This document shows, piece after piece, positions 33,704-42,503 of a DNA stretch of 64,000 nt. The translations under genes were made by a program, and so were the position numbers. The notes below the pieces were generated by a model. That model ran no database searches, was not told the DNA's origin, and saw nothing but the letters and a program-made list of their open reading frames with translations. Location of the stretch: the NCBI RefSeq assembly GCF_030127145.1, contig NZ_CP126158.1, positions 1,054,001 through 1,118,000 of the forward strand, written 5' to 3'. Source of the DNA: Halobaculum halobium. GTDB taxonomy: Archaea > Halobacteriota > Halobacteria > Halobacteriales > Haloferacaceae. Numbering within the stretch: the first letter of the stretch is position 1; each line of letters starts with the position of its first letter.

Positions 33704-34681
33704 ATGGAGTACACCACCCTCGGTGACACGGGCATGACCGTCTCGCGGATCTGCCTGGGCTGTATGAGCTTCGGCGACCCCGACTGGCGCGACTGGGTCC
33801 TCGACGAGGAGGAGGGGACCGAACTCGTCGAGCGCGCGATCGACCTCGGGGTGAACTTCTTCGACACCGCTAATATGTACTCCAACGGCGAGTCCGAGCG
33901 GGTCCTCGGCGACGCGCTCGCGGGGTACGACCGCGACGAGTTCGTCGTCGCGACGAAGGGCTACTTCCAGATGCGCGAGGGCGACCCGAACTCCGGCGGT
34001 CTCTCCCGGAAAGCGGTCCAGCAGGAGTTGGACAACTCGCTCGACCGACTGGGGATGGACACCGTCGACCTGTATCAGACGCACCGATGGGACGGCGAGA
34101 CCCCGATCGAGGGGACGGTTCGAGCCCTCGACGAGGCGGTTCGCGACCGCAAGGCGCGCTACGTCGGTGCCTCCTCGATGTGGGCCCACCAGTTCGCCGA
34201 GGCGCTGCACACGGCCGACCGCCTCGGACTGGAGCGGTACGTAACGATGCAGAACCACTACAACCTGCTGTATCGCGAGGAAGAGCGCGAGATGCTCCCG
34301 CTGTGCGAGCGCGAGGGCGTCGGCGTGATCCCGTGGTCGCCGCTGGCCCGCGGGTGGCTCGCCCGCCCGGTCGACGAACTCGACGCGACGACGCGCGGCG
34401 AGAGCGAGGAGCACGCCCGCCGCCACCCGTACCTGGAGGGCGGCGGCGAGGAGATCAACGCCCGCGTCGCCGAGTTGGCCGACGATCGGGGCGTGAAGAT
34501 GGCCCAGATCGCCCTCGCGTGGCTGTTCGAACAGGACGCCGTCGACGCCCCCATCGTGGGGACGACGAGCGTCGAACACCTCGAAGACGCCGTCGAAGCG
34601 CTCGACATCTCGCTGTCTTCGTCGGAGATGACGTATCTGGAGGAGCCGTACGAGCCGGTCCGGGTGTCGGGTCACGAATAG
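33704..34681 (+). CDS. Aldo/keto reductase (long form)
   Basis: This 325-aa (beta/alpha)8 NADPH-dependent oxidoreductase begins MEYTTLGDTGMTVSRICLG, typical of the YajO/potassium-channel beta-subunit-like branch. The catalytic tetrad is in FFDTANMYSNGESE (Asp, Tyr), VVATKGYF (Lys) and LYQTHRWDGE (His). WSPLARGWLARP and VGTTSVEHLEDAV complete the cofactor site. The substrate is unknown. It is divergent from the acyl-CoA synthetase gene and monocistronic. Confidence 0.9.
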   Translation: MEYTTLGDTGMTVSRICLGCMSFGDPDWRDWVLDEEEGTELVERAIDLGVNFFDTANMYSNGESERVLGDALAGYDRDEFVVATKGYFQMREGDPNSGGLSRKAVQQELDNSLDRLGMDTVDLYQTHRWDGETPIEGTVRALDEAVRDRKARYVGASSMWAHQFAEALHTADRLGLERYVTMQNHYNLLYREEEREMLPLCEREGVGVIPWSPLARGWLARPVDELDATTRGESEEHARRHPYLEGGGEEINARVAELADDRGVKMAQIALAWLFEQDAVDAPIVGTTSVEHLEDAVEALDISLSSSEMTYLEEPYEPVRVSGHE

Positions 34682-34784
34682 GCGCCCACGACGCGGACTG
34701 GGTGGTTGACCGCGGACGAGTACTGGCGATATATTCACAATCCTCGTGCGAAAACGTTCTTATGAGGTAGTAAAGTTCACAAAT

Positions 34785-34792
34785 ACTTATTT
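34785..34792 (+). promoter_or_regulatory. TATA-like box of the secreted protease gene
   Basis: The sequence acttattt, inside an unusually AT-rich stretch, is about 27 nt before the ATG at 34816. It favours that codon over the in-frame ATG at 34807. Confidence 0.5.
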
Positions 34793-34815
34793 GATATTAT
34801 CCCACTATGTGTGGT

Positions 34816-36165
34816 ATGTCTCGACATAGACGTCGGACGTTCCTGAAGCTGAGCGGTGGCGTATTGGGCGGCATCTTCGCCGGCACGACCGTGACGGCGG
34901 CCGAGCGGACGGACCGGTTCATCGTGAAGACCAACGGTGGCGGGGTGCCGGCCGACCTCGATGTCGTCCACGAGCTGCCCGGTGTGGACTTCGCCGTCGT
35001 CGCGGATAGCGAACAAGCGGTGCGCAAATCGGCGGCCGTAACGGGATACGCGGCCGACCTAGAGGTTCGCCTCGCCGACCCGGAGGTAAATCAGCGGAGT
35101 CCGGACGTCGAAGAGGCGGGAGTAGCGGACGAGCCGCTGTACCCGCTCCAGTGGGACAAACAGGCTCAAGACATTCCGGCCGCACACGACGTGACGAAAG
35201 GGGAGGGCACACGCGTCGCGATCATCGATTCAGGTGTGTACGCGGACCACCCGGACCTGGACGTGAACATGGAGCTCTCCCGGAACTTCACCGACGACGG
35301 GGAAGGAGCGGGAGTGCCCGCGGGCGACGACCACGGGACGCACGTCGCCGGGACGGTCGCGGCGGTCGATAACGACGAGGGAGTCGTCGGAACCGCTCCC
35401 GCGACGGATCTGGTCGACTGCCGCGTGTTCTCGTACGCACCGGGGGCGTCCTTCGGCGACATCCTGGCCGCGGTGGTGTACAGCGCCGCGATCGACGCCG
35501 ACGTCGCGAACCTCTCCCTGGGCGCGTACCCGATCCCGCGACAGGGACAGGGGTCGTTCTACGGGAAGGTCCTCAACAGCGCGATGACGTACGCGAACAA
35601 GCAGGGCACCTTGCTGGTGATCGCCGCCGGCAACGACGCCGCGGACCTCCAGCGCGACAAGAACTTCATCAGCCTGCCAAACGAGGGCGCACAGGCGGTG
35701 TCGGTCGCAGCGACCGGTCCGATCGGGTTCGGCTGGGGTGACGACGGACTCGACGCCCCGCCCGAGAGCCCGTCGTTCTTCACGAACTACGGCACGAACG
35801 CGATCACCCTTGGAGCGCCCGGCGGCGACGCGGATCTGTCCGCGATCGGCTCCGGCGTTCCGTGGTACAACGACCTCGTTCTCAGTACGACCGCAGACGT
35901 CGAGTACGTGTACGAGGACGTAGACGGGGACGGAGAGGAGGAGCCCGTCGACTATCTCGGCGCCGAGCCCACGTACGGCTGGAAGGCCGGCACGTCGATG
36001 GCGGCGCCGAACGTCGCCGGGGCGGCCGCGCTCGTCAAAAGCGCCAACCCAGACTACAACGCCAATCAGATCGAAAGCGCCCTCAAGCAGGCCGCCGATG
36101 TCCCCGACGGCTACGACAAGACGTACTACGGGTCCGGCTTCCTGAACGTCGTCGACGCGTTGTGA
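34816..36165 (+). CDS. Tat-exported subtilisin-like serine protease (S8 family, halolysin-like)
   Basis: This 449-aa protease has an N-terminal twin-arginine signal (MSRHRRRTFLKLSGGVLGG), so it should be folded in the cytoplasm and exported by Tat, the usual haloarchaeal route. A prodomain of about 75 residues (FIVKTNGGGVPADLD...) precedes the catalytic domain. The catalytic triad is D138 (IIDSGVYADHPDL), H173 (DDHGTHVAGT) and S394 (GTSMAAPNVAG), with the oxyanion Asn in VIAAGNDA. An acidic, Ca-binding-like DVDGDGEEE loop lies near residue 375. There is no C-terminal halolysin extension of the kind seen in some family members; the protein ends soon after the catalytic domain. Nutrient acquisition from extracellular protein is the likely role. 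Confidence 0.9.
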   Translation: MSRHRRRTFLKLSGGVLGGIFAGTTVTAAERTDRFIVKTNGGGVPADLDVVHELPGVDFAVVADSEQAVRKSAAVTGYAADLEVRLADPEVNQRSPDVEEAGVADEPLYPLQWDKQAQDIPAAHDVTKGEGTRVAIIDSGVYADHPDLDVNMELSRNFTDDGEGAGVPAGDDHGTHVAGTVAAVDNDEGVVGTAPATDLVDCRVFSYAPGASFGDILAAVVYSAAIDADVANLSLGAYPIPRQGQGSFYGKVLNSAMTYANKQGTLLVIAAGNDAADLQRDKNFISLPNEGAQAVSVAATGPIGFGWGDDGLDAPPESPSFFTNYGTNAITLGAPGGDADLSAIGSGVPWYNDLVLSTTADVEYVYEDVDGDGEEEPVDYLGAEPTYGWKAGTSMAAPNVAGAAALVKSANPDYNANQIESALKQAADVPDGYDKTYYGSGFLNVVDAL

Positions 36166-36329
36166 GCGTCGCGATGGCGAGATAGAAGGGCGGACCTGAG
36201 AACAGACAGTCACCGATTTTTCCCATCACCGCCGGCCTACCCGGAAGCGACCGGTACCGCCCGGGAGATCCGCCGCACGGTGGACGGGTCAGTGGAACCA
36301 GTTCACGGGCCGGAACACACCGGTCAAGC

Positions 36330-36339
36330 GTTGTACAAC
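36330..36339. promoter_or_regulatory. 10-bp palindrome upstream of the small zinc-finger gene
   Basis: The sequence gttgtacaac is a perfect palindrome ending 29 bases before the ATG at 36369, next to a TATA-like actaact. It could be an operator for the small downstream gene; there is no further support. Confidence 0.3.
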
Positions 36340-36368
36340 TAACTGGTATCCACTGTGACACCATCGCC

Positions 36369-36503
36369 ATGGCGCTTGTAGAGACGGCGACGTTCGAGTG
36401 TGGGGGCTGTGGCACCTGTGCACCGTCGACGTGGATCGACTACGACCGGCTCTTGTACCCGGTCTGCCCCGAGTACGGTCGGGCCACCGGCCCGCTCGCC
36501 TGA
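36369..36503 (+). CDS. Small zinc-finger-like protein, partly degenerate
   Basis: This 44-residue open frame starts MALVETATFECGGCGTCAPS and ends ATGPLA. It resembles the tiny haloarchaeal CPxCG-type zinc-finger proteins: an N-terminal CxxC pair and a C-terminal CPE-x-G knuckle after DYDRLLYPV. In this copy the second knuckle reads CPEYG instead of CPECG, so one expected zinc ligand is missing, though an extra Cys occurs in the first cluster (CGGCGTC). It may be a drifting or non-functional member. The frame is too short to prove coding by length alone. Confidence 0.5.
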   Translation: MALVETATFECGGCGTCAPSTWIDYDRLLYPVCPEYGRATGPLA

Positions 36504-36597
36504 CAGGTTCGGTCCTGAGGGTGTCGGCGTCCGCGTGCCACCCACTTGAACCGGGTCGGCCGCTGCGTTGACGACGGGGGGCTCCGAAGGACTACAC

Positions 36598-36831
36598 ATG
36601 CCCTGGAAGGAGGCCGAGACGCCCGAGCGGTACGACGAGTGGGAACGCGAGGACGGGTACGCGACGCTTCGGGTCCGCGAGCGCCGCGACGGCAGCTACG
36701 TCGTCCGGCTGGACCGCCTCGAACAGGCGCCCGACGGCCGTGGCTACCGGCGCGAGCGCGTCGCCGATCGCGAGCGCGCGGACGAACTGATCGAGGAGTG
36801 GAAAACGGCGTTCGACCGCTACGGGGAGTGA
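36598..36831 (+). CDS. Small conserved haloarchaeal protein, unknown function
   Basis: This 77-residue protein starts MPWKEAETPERYDEWEREDG. It has a beta-rich centre (ATLRVRERRDGSYVVRLDRLE) and a C-terminal helix ending AFDRYGE. The mixed charge pattern and the conserved WExEDGYATLRV-type core suggest a real haloarchaeal family. It has no cysteines or membrane segment, and the function is unknown. It is convergent with the CBS-domain gene, with 18 bases between the stops. Confidence 0.65.
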   Translation: MPWKEAETPERYDEWEREDGYATLRVRERRDGSYVVRLDRLEQAPDGRGYRRERVADRERADELIEEWKTAFDRYGE

Positions 36832-36849
36832 GAGACCGGACCGGTCGCC

Positions 36850-37686
36850 TCACTCGTCGTCGCTTTGGAACCGTCTCGTCGTTTCGACCAGCGGGTGGCG
36901 CGCGTAGTCCACCACCTCGATGTCGGTGATCGACTGCAGGCCCTCCTTGCGCGCCGTGCGCTCCATGCCGAGTTCGACGTGGTCGGCGATCACGATGACG
37001 TACGCGTCCATCTCGTCGATCCCGAGCCGGTGAGCCGCCATCACGCGGTGATGGCCGTCCGCGAGCACGAGCGTGCCGTCGTCTTCGATCTCGCCGCTGG
37101 CGCTCGGATTGTCGATGACGACCAGCGGTTCAGCGAGGCCGCGTTCGAGTTCGTAGCGGCGTCCCTCTAGCTCGTCGGCGTACACCCGGGCTTGGGTCGG
37201 GAGGAGGTCGTCAAGGCGGACGTCCCGCCGATCCTCGCTGGTGGAGATGCCGTGGATCTCCTCGAGTGTGCGCATCAGCTTCCCCACCTTCTCGGGGGTC
37301 GCCCGCTCGATCTGCGAGCGGATCACGTCCGTGTTGGAGATGATGCCGACGAGGTGGCCAGCGTCGTCGACCACCGGGAGCTTCTGGATGCCCGAACGGA
37401 GGATCACCCGGGCGGCGTCGTTGATATCCATCTCCGGGTGGGCGACGATGATGTCGTCGCTCATCACGGTGAACACCGGCGCGTCGCCGTCGGCCGACAG
37501 CAGGTCGCGCGCGGAGATGAACCCCACCACGGTGCGCCCGTCGGTGACGGGGAACCCGTTGTGGTTGCTGTCGATGATCCGCTCGACGGCCTCTTTGACC
37601 GTGTCGTCGGGCGACACCGTCGCCACGTCCCGGGTCATGTACGCCTTGACCGCCGCGCTCGACAGCTCGGTTGTGCCCTCGCTCAT
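36850..37686 (-). CDS. CBS-domain pair with C-terminal ParB/sulfiredoxin-like domain
   Basis: This 278-aa protein has two CBS motifs: VKAYMTRDVATVSPDDTVKE (about 13-65) and FTVMSDDIIVAHPEMDINDA (about 73-130). CBS pairs bind adenosine nucleotides. A ParB/Srx-like domain follows (about 155-275), with the hallmark LADGHHRVMAAHRLG. Some ParB-like domains bind CTP and others cleave DNA or transfer phosphate; none of these can be assigned here. It is cytoplasmic. The gene is downstream of the DHH phosphoesterase, on the same strand, with 136 bp between stop and start. Either separate or joint transcription is possible. Confidence 0.8.
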   Translation of the reverse strand: MSEGTTELSSAAVKAYMTRDVATVSPDDTVKEAVERIIDSNHNGFPVTDGRTVVGFISARDLLSADGDAPVFTVMSDDIIVAHPEMDINDAARVILRSGIQKLPVVDDAGHLVGIISNTDVIRSQIERATPEKVGKLMRTLEEIHGISTSEDRRDVRLDDLLPTQARVYADELEGRRYELERGLAEPLVVIDNPSASGEIEDDGTLVLADGHHRVMAAHRLGIDEMDAYVIVIADHVELGMERTARKEGLQSITDIEVVDYARHPLVETTRRFQSDDE

Positions 37687-37770
37687 TCGTCGTGCGATTC
37701 GGTGGGGCTCCGGGTAAGCGTTCCTCTCGCCCGGGCTGACCGCACTGCGTCTCCGTACCGCCGATCGTGG

Positions 37771-37842
37771 CCCGTCCCCGGTCCCGTCGGTCCTCGTCGG
37801 GGAACGCCCGTCCCCGGTCCCGTCAGTCCTCGTCGGGGAACG
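37771..37842. repeat. 36-bp tandem duplication at the 3' end of the DHH gene
   Basis: Two adjacent 36-bp copies (37771-37806 and 37807-37842) differ at a single base. The copy inside the DHH gene carries tca (TGA on the minus strand), which is the gene's stop codon. The outer copy carries tcg there and would read Arg. The duplication is a multiple of three, so the two copies keep the same reading frame. Confidence 0.9.
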
Positions 37843-39280
37843 CGACCGCCCGGTCGGTGGACCGACGGGGGGCCTTCGGCGCGTCCTCGAGCGTTTCGAA
37901 GAACCTGCCGGCGACCGTGTCGCGGACGATCTCCGTGAGCGACTCGGCCGAGTCGTCGCCCACGTCCGCGAGGATCCCGAGCGAGAGCTGTGCGCCAGCC
38001 ATGTCGGCGTGACCGCCGGCGGATCCCATTTGGTCGAGGGCGTCGCGCAGCGTCTCGCCGAGGTCGAGGTCCGCGCCGCGCGCGCGGCCCGAGGCGTAGA
38101 CGACGCCGTCGCGGTAGCCGTACACCAGCGTCGTGTCGACGCCCTCCATGTCGAGCAGCCGTTCGGCGGCCTGCGCGAGGGCGTCGCGGTCAGCGATCTT
38201 CCCCACGCAGGAGGCGACGACGGACCCCCGCTGTTCGCGCGCCTCGATAGCGCGGGCGAGCACGTCCAACACTCCGGGGGTGAGACTCGGCGACTCCACG
38301 CGATCGAGGACCTCCGTGTCCGCGTGCGACAGCAGCGACGCTGCGGCGTCAAAGTCCGCTTCGCTCACCTCCCGGGTGAAGTCCTTCGTGTCGATTCGAA
38401 TGCCGTACAGCAGGGCGGTCGCCACCTCCGCCCCCGGGGTCAGCCCGAAGCGGTCGAGGTACTCGACCATGAGCGTGGAGGTGGCGCCGACGTCGTCGCG
38501 CAGGTCGACGAACCTGGCGTCGATCGGCTCTCGCGGCGGGTGGTGGTCGACGACGACGACCGGCTCGACGTCGGTCGGAAGCGAGTCGTTGACGCCCGGG
38601 CGCGAGTGGTCGACGAGCGCGAAGCCCGCGAACTCCTCGCGGGGGTCGACCTCGGGGTCGAGCTGGCGCATATTGATGTTGAGGAGGTTCACGAGCGCGC
38701 GGTTCTCCTGGTGGGAGATGTCCCCGTAGTAGCAGGCCTCGGCGTCGGTGCCGGCGAACTGTGCGATCCGGACCAGCGCGACCGCCGAGGCGATGGCGTC
38801 TGGATCGGGGTTGTCGTGGGCGACGACCGCGAGTTTCCCGTCGACCGAGCGGAGGGTGCGGACCAGTTCGCGGAGTCGGTCTGCGGTCTCGCCCGTCGCC
38901 ACCTCGAGCACGCGGTCGGCAGCGACGCCGATGGGATCGATGACGCGATCGGCCAGCTCCCGGAGCGCTCGGAGGTCCGCCTCGGTCGCGTCGTCGCCCG
39001 CGTACGCGACGAGCATCGCGTGAGGAAACCGATCGCGGGCGCGATCGGCCGCAGTGAGGTTCGCCGTGGCGGACGCGCCCGCGACGACGACCAGATCGGC
39101 GTGGTCCGGGTAGTTGTCGGGATCGCGCGGGTCGGCTTCCAGCGCGGCGACGTGTTCGTCGCGCAGCGCGGAGACCCGACCGCTGTCGTCGGTGATCACG
39201 TGAAGGTCGCCAGACCGGTCGGTCAGCGACTCGACGATGTCGTTGCCGACGGTTCCGCAGCCGAGCACCAGCCGACGCAT
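37823..39280 (-). CDS. DHH/DHHA1 phosphoesterase with N-terminal Rossmann (TrkA-N-like) domain
   Basis: This 485-aa cytoplasmic protein has three parts. Residues 1-130 form a Rossmann domain beginning RRLVLGCGTVGNDIVE, as in RCK/TrkA-N domains that bind NAD or a nucleotide. Residues 145-300 form the DHH catalytic domain with VAHDNPDPDAIASA, FALVDHSRPG and VVVDHHPPRE, whose Asp and His residues bind Mn ions. Residues 355-460 are the DHHA1 substrate domain ending GSAGGHADMAGAQL. Such proteins hydrolyse small nucleotides: nano-RNA, pAp or cyclic dinucleotides. No N-terminal membrane or PAS domain is present. The CBS protein lies just downstream. The 3' end carries a 36-bp tandem duplication. Confidence 0.85.
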   Translation of the reverse strand: MRRLVLGCGTVGNDIVESLTDRSGDLHVITDDSGRVSALRDEHVAALEADPRDPDNYPDHADLVVVAGASATANLTAADRARDRFPHAMLVAYAGDDATEADLRALRELADRVIDPIGVAADRVLEVATGETADRLRELVRTLRSVDGKLAVVAHDNPDPDAIASAVALVRIAQFAGTDAEACYYGDISHQENRALVNLLNINMRQLDPEVDPREEFAGFALVDHSRPGVNDSLPTDVEPVVVVDHHPPREPIDARFVDLRDDVGATSTLMVEYLDRFGLTPGAEVATALLYGIRIDTKDFTREVSEADFDAAASLLSHADTEVLDRVESPSLTPGVLDVLARAIEAREQRGSVVASCVGKIADRDALAQAAERLLDMEGVDTTLVYGYRDGVVYASGRARGADLDLGETLRDALDQMGSAGGHADMAGAQLSLGILADVGDDSAESLTEIVRDTVAGRFFETLEDAPKAPRRSTDRAVAFPDED

Positions 39281-39456
39281 TACAGGGGACGGTCGGTCTG
39301 GACCGGCAAAACCCTGCCGTCATTCGTCGGTCGGGGACCGCGGTCACCGTGACCGAGAACGACAGCGACTCGAGTCGAACGGGATCGTCTCGAGTGAGCG
39401 CGGATCGGCAACGCAGCGGTCCGCGAAGAACGAGCGCGAATCGGAGTTCCCCTCAG

Positions 39457-40965
39457 TCAGGGGACGATCGTCGTCGCGACCGACTGCGCCGTCTCGATGA
39501 CGGGTGCAAAGCCGGGCAGCAGCAGCACCGTCGCGACGGCGGCGAACACGATCGCGGCGTACAGCGCCGTCGGCGTCGAGCCGAGTTCGAACTCGCCGAC
39601 GACGTCGTCGAGCCACAGCGCCTTCACGACGCGGCTGTAGTAGAACAGCGACAGCGCGCTGTTGACTGCGCCGACGGCCGCGAGCCACCAGAAGCCGGCG
39701 TCGATGGCGCCCATGAACAGGAAGTACTTCGAGAAGAACCCGCCGAACGGGGGCAGCCCCGCCAGCGAGAACATGAACACGGACATCGCGACAGACGCCA
39801 TCGGCGCCTTGCTCGCCAGCCCCGCGTAGTCGTCGAAGGTGCGGCCGACGCCCCAGTGTTCTGCGAGCGCGACGAACAGGAACGCGCCGGTGTTCATGAA
39901 CCCGTACACGAGCAGGTGCGCCATCGACGCGCCGAGCACGTCACCCCCGGCGCCGCCGGTGAAGGCGGCGAGACCGATGAGCGCGTAGCCCGCGTGGCCG
40001 ATCGAGGAGTACGCGAGCATCCGCTTGACCTCCTCTTGGGTCGCGGCGGCGAAGTTCCCGAGCGTCATCGTGACGACCGCGAGCACCTGGAACAGGAGCA
40101 CCCAGTCGATGCCAGCGTCCAGCGGGAAGCCGACGACGAACACGCGGAACGCGACCGCGAAGCCGGCCGCCTTCGAGGCGGACGAGAGGAACGCCGAGAC
40201 GGGCGCGGGCGCGCCCTCGTACGCCTCCGGCGCCCAGAAGTGGAACGGGACGGAGGCCGTCTTGAACGCGAAGCCGCCTGCGACCATCAGGATGCCGACG
40301 GCCGCAACGCCGGTGAGTCCCTCCGGACCGCCGGCGAGCGCGTCGTACACGTCGGGCAGCAGGAGGCTCCCGGTCGCGGCGTACACCAGCGAGATACCGA
40401 ACGCGAACACCGACGACGACAGCGCGCCGATGAGGAAGTACTTCAGCCCCGCCTCGACGCTGCCGGCGTCGCGCTTCAAGAATGCGACCAGCGCGTACGA
40501 CGGCAGCGAGGCGAGTTCGAGCGCGATGAACGCCACGGCCAGGGAGTTGGCCGCCGCCATCAGCGCCATCCCGGTCGCCGCGAACAGCACCAGCGAGTAG
40601 AACTCCGCTTGGTGCGGGTTATCGCTGAGGTAGTCGTAGCTCGCCACCACGACGAGCGCGGTCACGGAGGCGAACAGCGCTTGGAAGAACAGCGCCATCC
40701 CGTCGACGACGAGCGCGTCGCCGAACAGCGCGATAGCGCCGCCGGTGCCAGGCTGTCCGGTCCCCGCCGAGAGGAACCAGCCAGCGAGCCCGAGCGAGGT
40801 CAGCGACCCGACGGTCGCGATGCCCGCCAGCAGGGCCGGCTGGGAGTCGTCCGGGTTGATGCTGTCGACGGCGACCAGCAGGAGGCCGGTCACCGCGAGC
40901 GCCAGCGCCGGCGCGAGCGCGGCCCACTGCGGGAGCTGATCGGCCTGGAGAAGCGCGGGCTCCAT
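39457..40965 (-). CDS. nuoN: NADH dehydrogenase-like complex subunit N
   Basis: This 502-aa antiporter-like membrane subunit has about 14 helices. Conserved features include FIALELASLPSYALVA (Glu in helix 5), FKTASVPFHFWAPEAYEGAP with the conserved Lys, and KRMLAYSSIGHAGYALIG. It forms part of the proton-pumping membrane arm. It is the last gene of the cluster and its ATG shares one base with the nuoM stop (TGATG). The N-terminus is MEPALLQADQLPQW. Confidence 0.95.
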   Translation of the reverse strand: MEPALLQADQLPQWAALAPALALAVTGLLLVAVDSINPDDSQPALLAGIATVGSLTSLGLAGWFLSAGTGQPGTGGAIALFGDALVVDGMALFFQALFASVTALVVVASYDYLSDNPHQAEFYSLVLFAATGMALMAAANSLAVAFIALELASLPSYALVAFLKRDAGSVEAGLKYFLIGALSSSVFAFGISLVYAATGSLLLPDVYDALAGGPEGLTGVAAVGILMVAGGFAFKTASVPFHFWAPEAYEGAPAPVSAFLSSASKAAGFAVAFRVFVVGFPLDAGIDWVLLFQVLAVVTMTLGNFAAATQEEVKRMLAYSSIGHAGYALIGLAAFTGGAGGDVLGASMAHLLVYGFMNTGAFLFVALAEHWGVGRTFDDYAGLASKAPMASVAMSVFMFSLAGLPPFGGFFSKYFLFMGAIDAGFWWLAAVGAVNSALSLFYYSRVVKALWLDDVVGEFELGSTPTALYAAIVFAAVATVLLLPGFAPVIETAQSVATTIVP

Positions 40966-42503
40966 CAGGCACCACCCCCGACGACCGCGACGACCGGCTC
41001 GATCGCGTCAGTGATCATCTCGAAGAAGATGTTCGGTGCGACGCCGAGCGCGATGGTGCAAAGCAGCAGCACCGCCAGCGGCGCCACGTCGTGGAAGTAC
41101 GCGCGGCGAACCTCGTAGTCGGTTTCGAGGGAGAACTCCCCGAACAGCGTCCGCTGCATCGCGAACAGGAGGTACCCCGCCACGATGACGATGCCGAACA
41201 TCGACGCCGCGGTGAACAGCGGCGCAGACGGGATCACCGTGGACGCGAACGCCCCCTGGAAGATGAAGTACTCGGCGGCGAACCCGGCCATGAGCGGGAG
41301 GCCCATGTACCCGAACGCGCCGGCGATGAGGATGCCGACCGTGATAGGCATCTTGTCCGCCATCCCGGACATGTCGCCCACCATTCGCGTGTGCGTGACG
41401 TTGTAGATGACGCCGACCGCCATGAACATCAGCCCCGAGATGAGGCCGTGGGCGACCATCTGGAACGTCGCGCCGCCGATCCCGAGCCCCGTGTACGCGA
41501 TGAGGCCGAGGATGACGTATCCCATCGAGGAGACTGAAGAGTACGCGACGATGCGCTTCAGGTCCTGCTGGGCCAGCGCGAGCATCGCACCGTAGATGAC
41601 GGATATCACCGCGATCGCCGCGATGACTGTTGCCACCAACGGGCGAGTCGCCACGTCGGGGAGCATGGTGAAGTTGAACCGCAGCAGCGCGTAAGTCCCC
41701 ATCTTCAGGAGCACGCCCGCCAGCATCACCGACACCGGCGTCGGCGCCTCGACGTGAGCGTCGGGCAGCCAGGTGTGGAACGGAACCACGGGCACCTTCA
41801 CCGCGAAGCCGGCGAACATGGCCGCGAACGCCGCGAGCTTCAGCGTGTCGGCGGAGAGCCCGAGGTAGTTCAGATCGGCCAGCCCGCCGTTCTGCAGCGA
41901 CTGGGTGATCTCCGGCAGCCCGAAGGAGCTGACGGGGAGGTTGAACACCAGCGCCATGAACCCGATGAACATGACGAGACTGGCGATGTTCGTGTAGACG
42001 AAGAACTTGATCGCGGCGTACTTCCGGCGCGGGCCGCCCCACACGCCGATGAGGAAGTACATCGGGACCAGCACGGCCTCCCAGAACACGAACCACAGGA
42101 AGAAGTCGAGGGCGGTGAACACGCCCAGGAGGTTCGCCTCCATGAACAGCATGAGGCCGTAGAACTGCGACTGACGCGCGTCGATGGGCGTCCACGCAGA
42201 CACGATGGCCAGCGAGGACAGCACCGTCGACAGCACCACCAGCGGGAGGCTGATCCCGTCGACGCCGACGAACCACTGGAGGTCGTAGCCGGCGACCGTC
42301 AGCCATTCGAACTGCGTTTCGTAGGCGATGCTCCCGGCCATGAGCGCGTTCCCGCCGGCGTCGAAGCCGGCCCACATGTACAGGCTCCCGACGACCGGCA
42401 GGAGGCTCAGCGCGAACGCGAGCTTCCCGGCGTACTTGTCGGGCGCCAGCATGACGACCAGCGCAGCGAGGAACGTGACTCCGATGAGTGCTTCAATAAT
42501 CAC
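40965..42503 (-). CDS. nuoM: NADH dehydrogenase-like complex subunit M
   Basis: This 512-aa antiporter-like membrane subunit has 14 helices. Key stretches are DFFLWFVFWEAVLVPMYFLI with the conserved Glu, FAVKVPVVPFHTWLPDAHVE with the conserved Lys, and KRIVAYSSVSSMGYVILG. The start is taken as the GTG at 42503 because it overlaps the nuoL stop as GTGA; the frame could open three codons earlier at 42512. It ends by sharing a base with nuoN. It carries out proton translocation together with subunits L and N. Confidence 0.95.
   Translation of the reverse strand: MIIEALIGVTFLAALVVMLAPDKYAGKLAFALSLLPVVGSLYMWAGFDAGGNALMAGSIAYETQFEWLTVAGYDLQWFVGVDGISLPLVVLSTVLSSLAIVSAWTPIDARQSQFYGLMLFMEANLLGVFTALDFFLWFVFWEAVLVPMYFLIGVWGGPRRKYAAIKFFVYTNIASLVMFIGFMALVFNLPVSSFGLPEITQSLQNGGLADLNYLGLSADTLKLAAFAAMFAGFAVKVPVVPFHTWLPDAHVEAPTPVSVMLAGVLLKMGTYALLRFNFTMLPDVATRPLVATVIAAIAVISVIYGAMLALAQQDLKRIVAYSSVSSMGYVILGLIAYTGLGIGGATFQMVAHGLISGLMFMAVGVIYNVTHTRMVGDMSGMADKMPITVGILIAGAFGYMGLPLMAGFAAEYFIFQGAFASTVIPSAPLFTAASMFGIVIVAGYLLFAMQRTLFGEFSLETDYEVRRAYFHDVAPLAVLLLCTIALGVAPNIFFEMITDAIEPVVAVVGGGA

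Noticed and set aside
22807-34681. Two aldo/keto reductases as a recent duplication
   Set aside because: They differ in length (267 versus 325 aa) and belong to different branches, so they are independent paralogues.
37771-37842. Possible terminator or attachment site
   Set aside because: It is a direct duplication that includes coding sequence and the stop codon, not an inverted repeat; no integrase is present.
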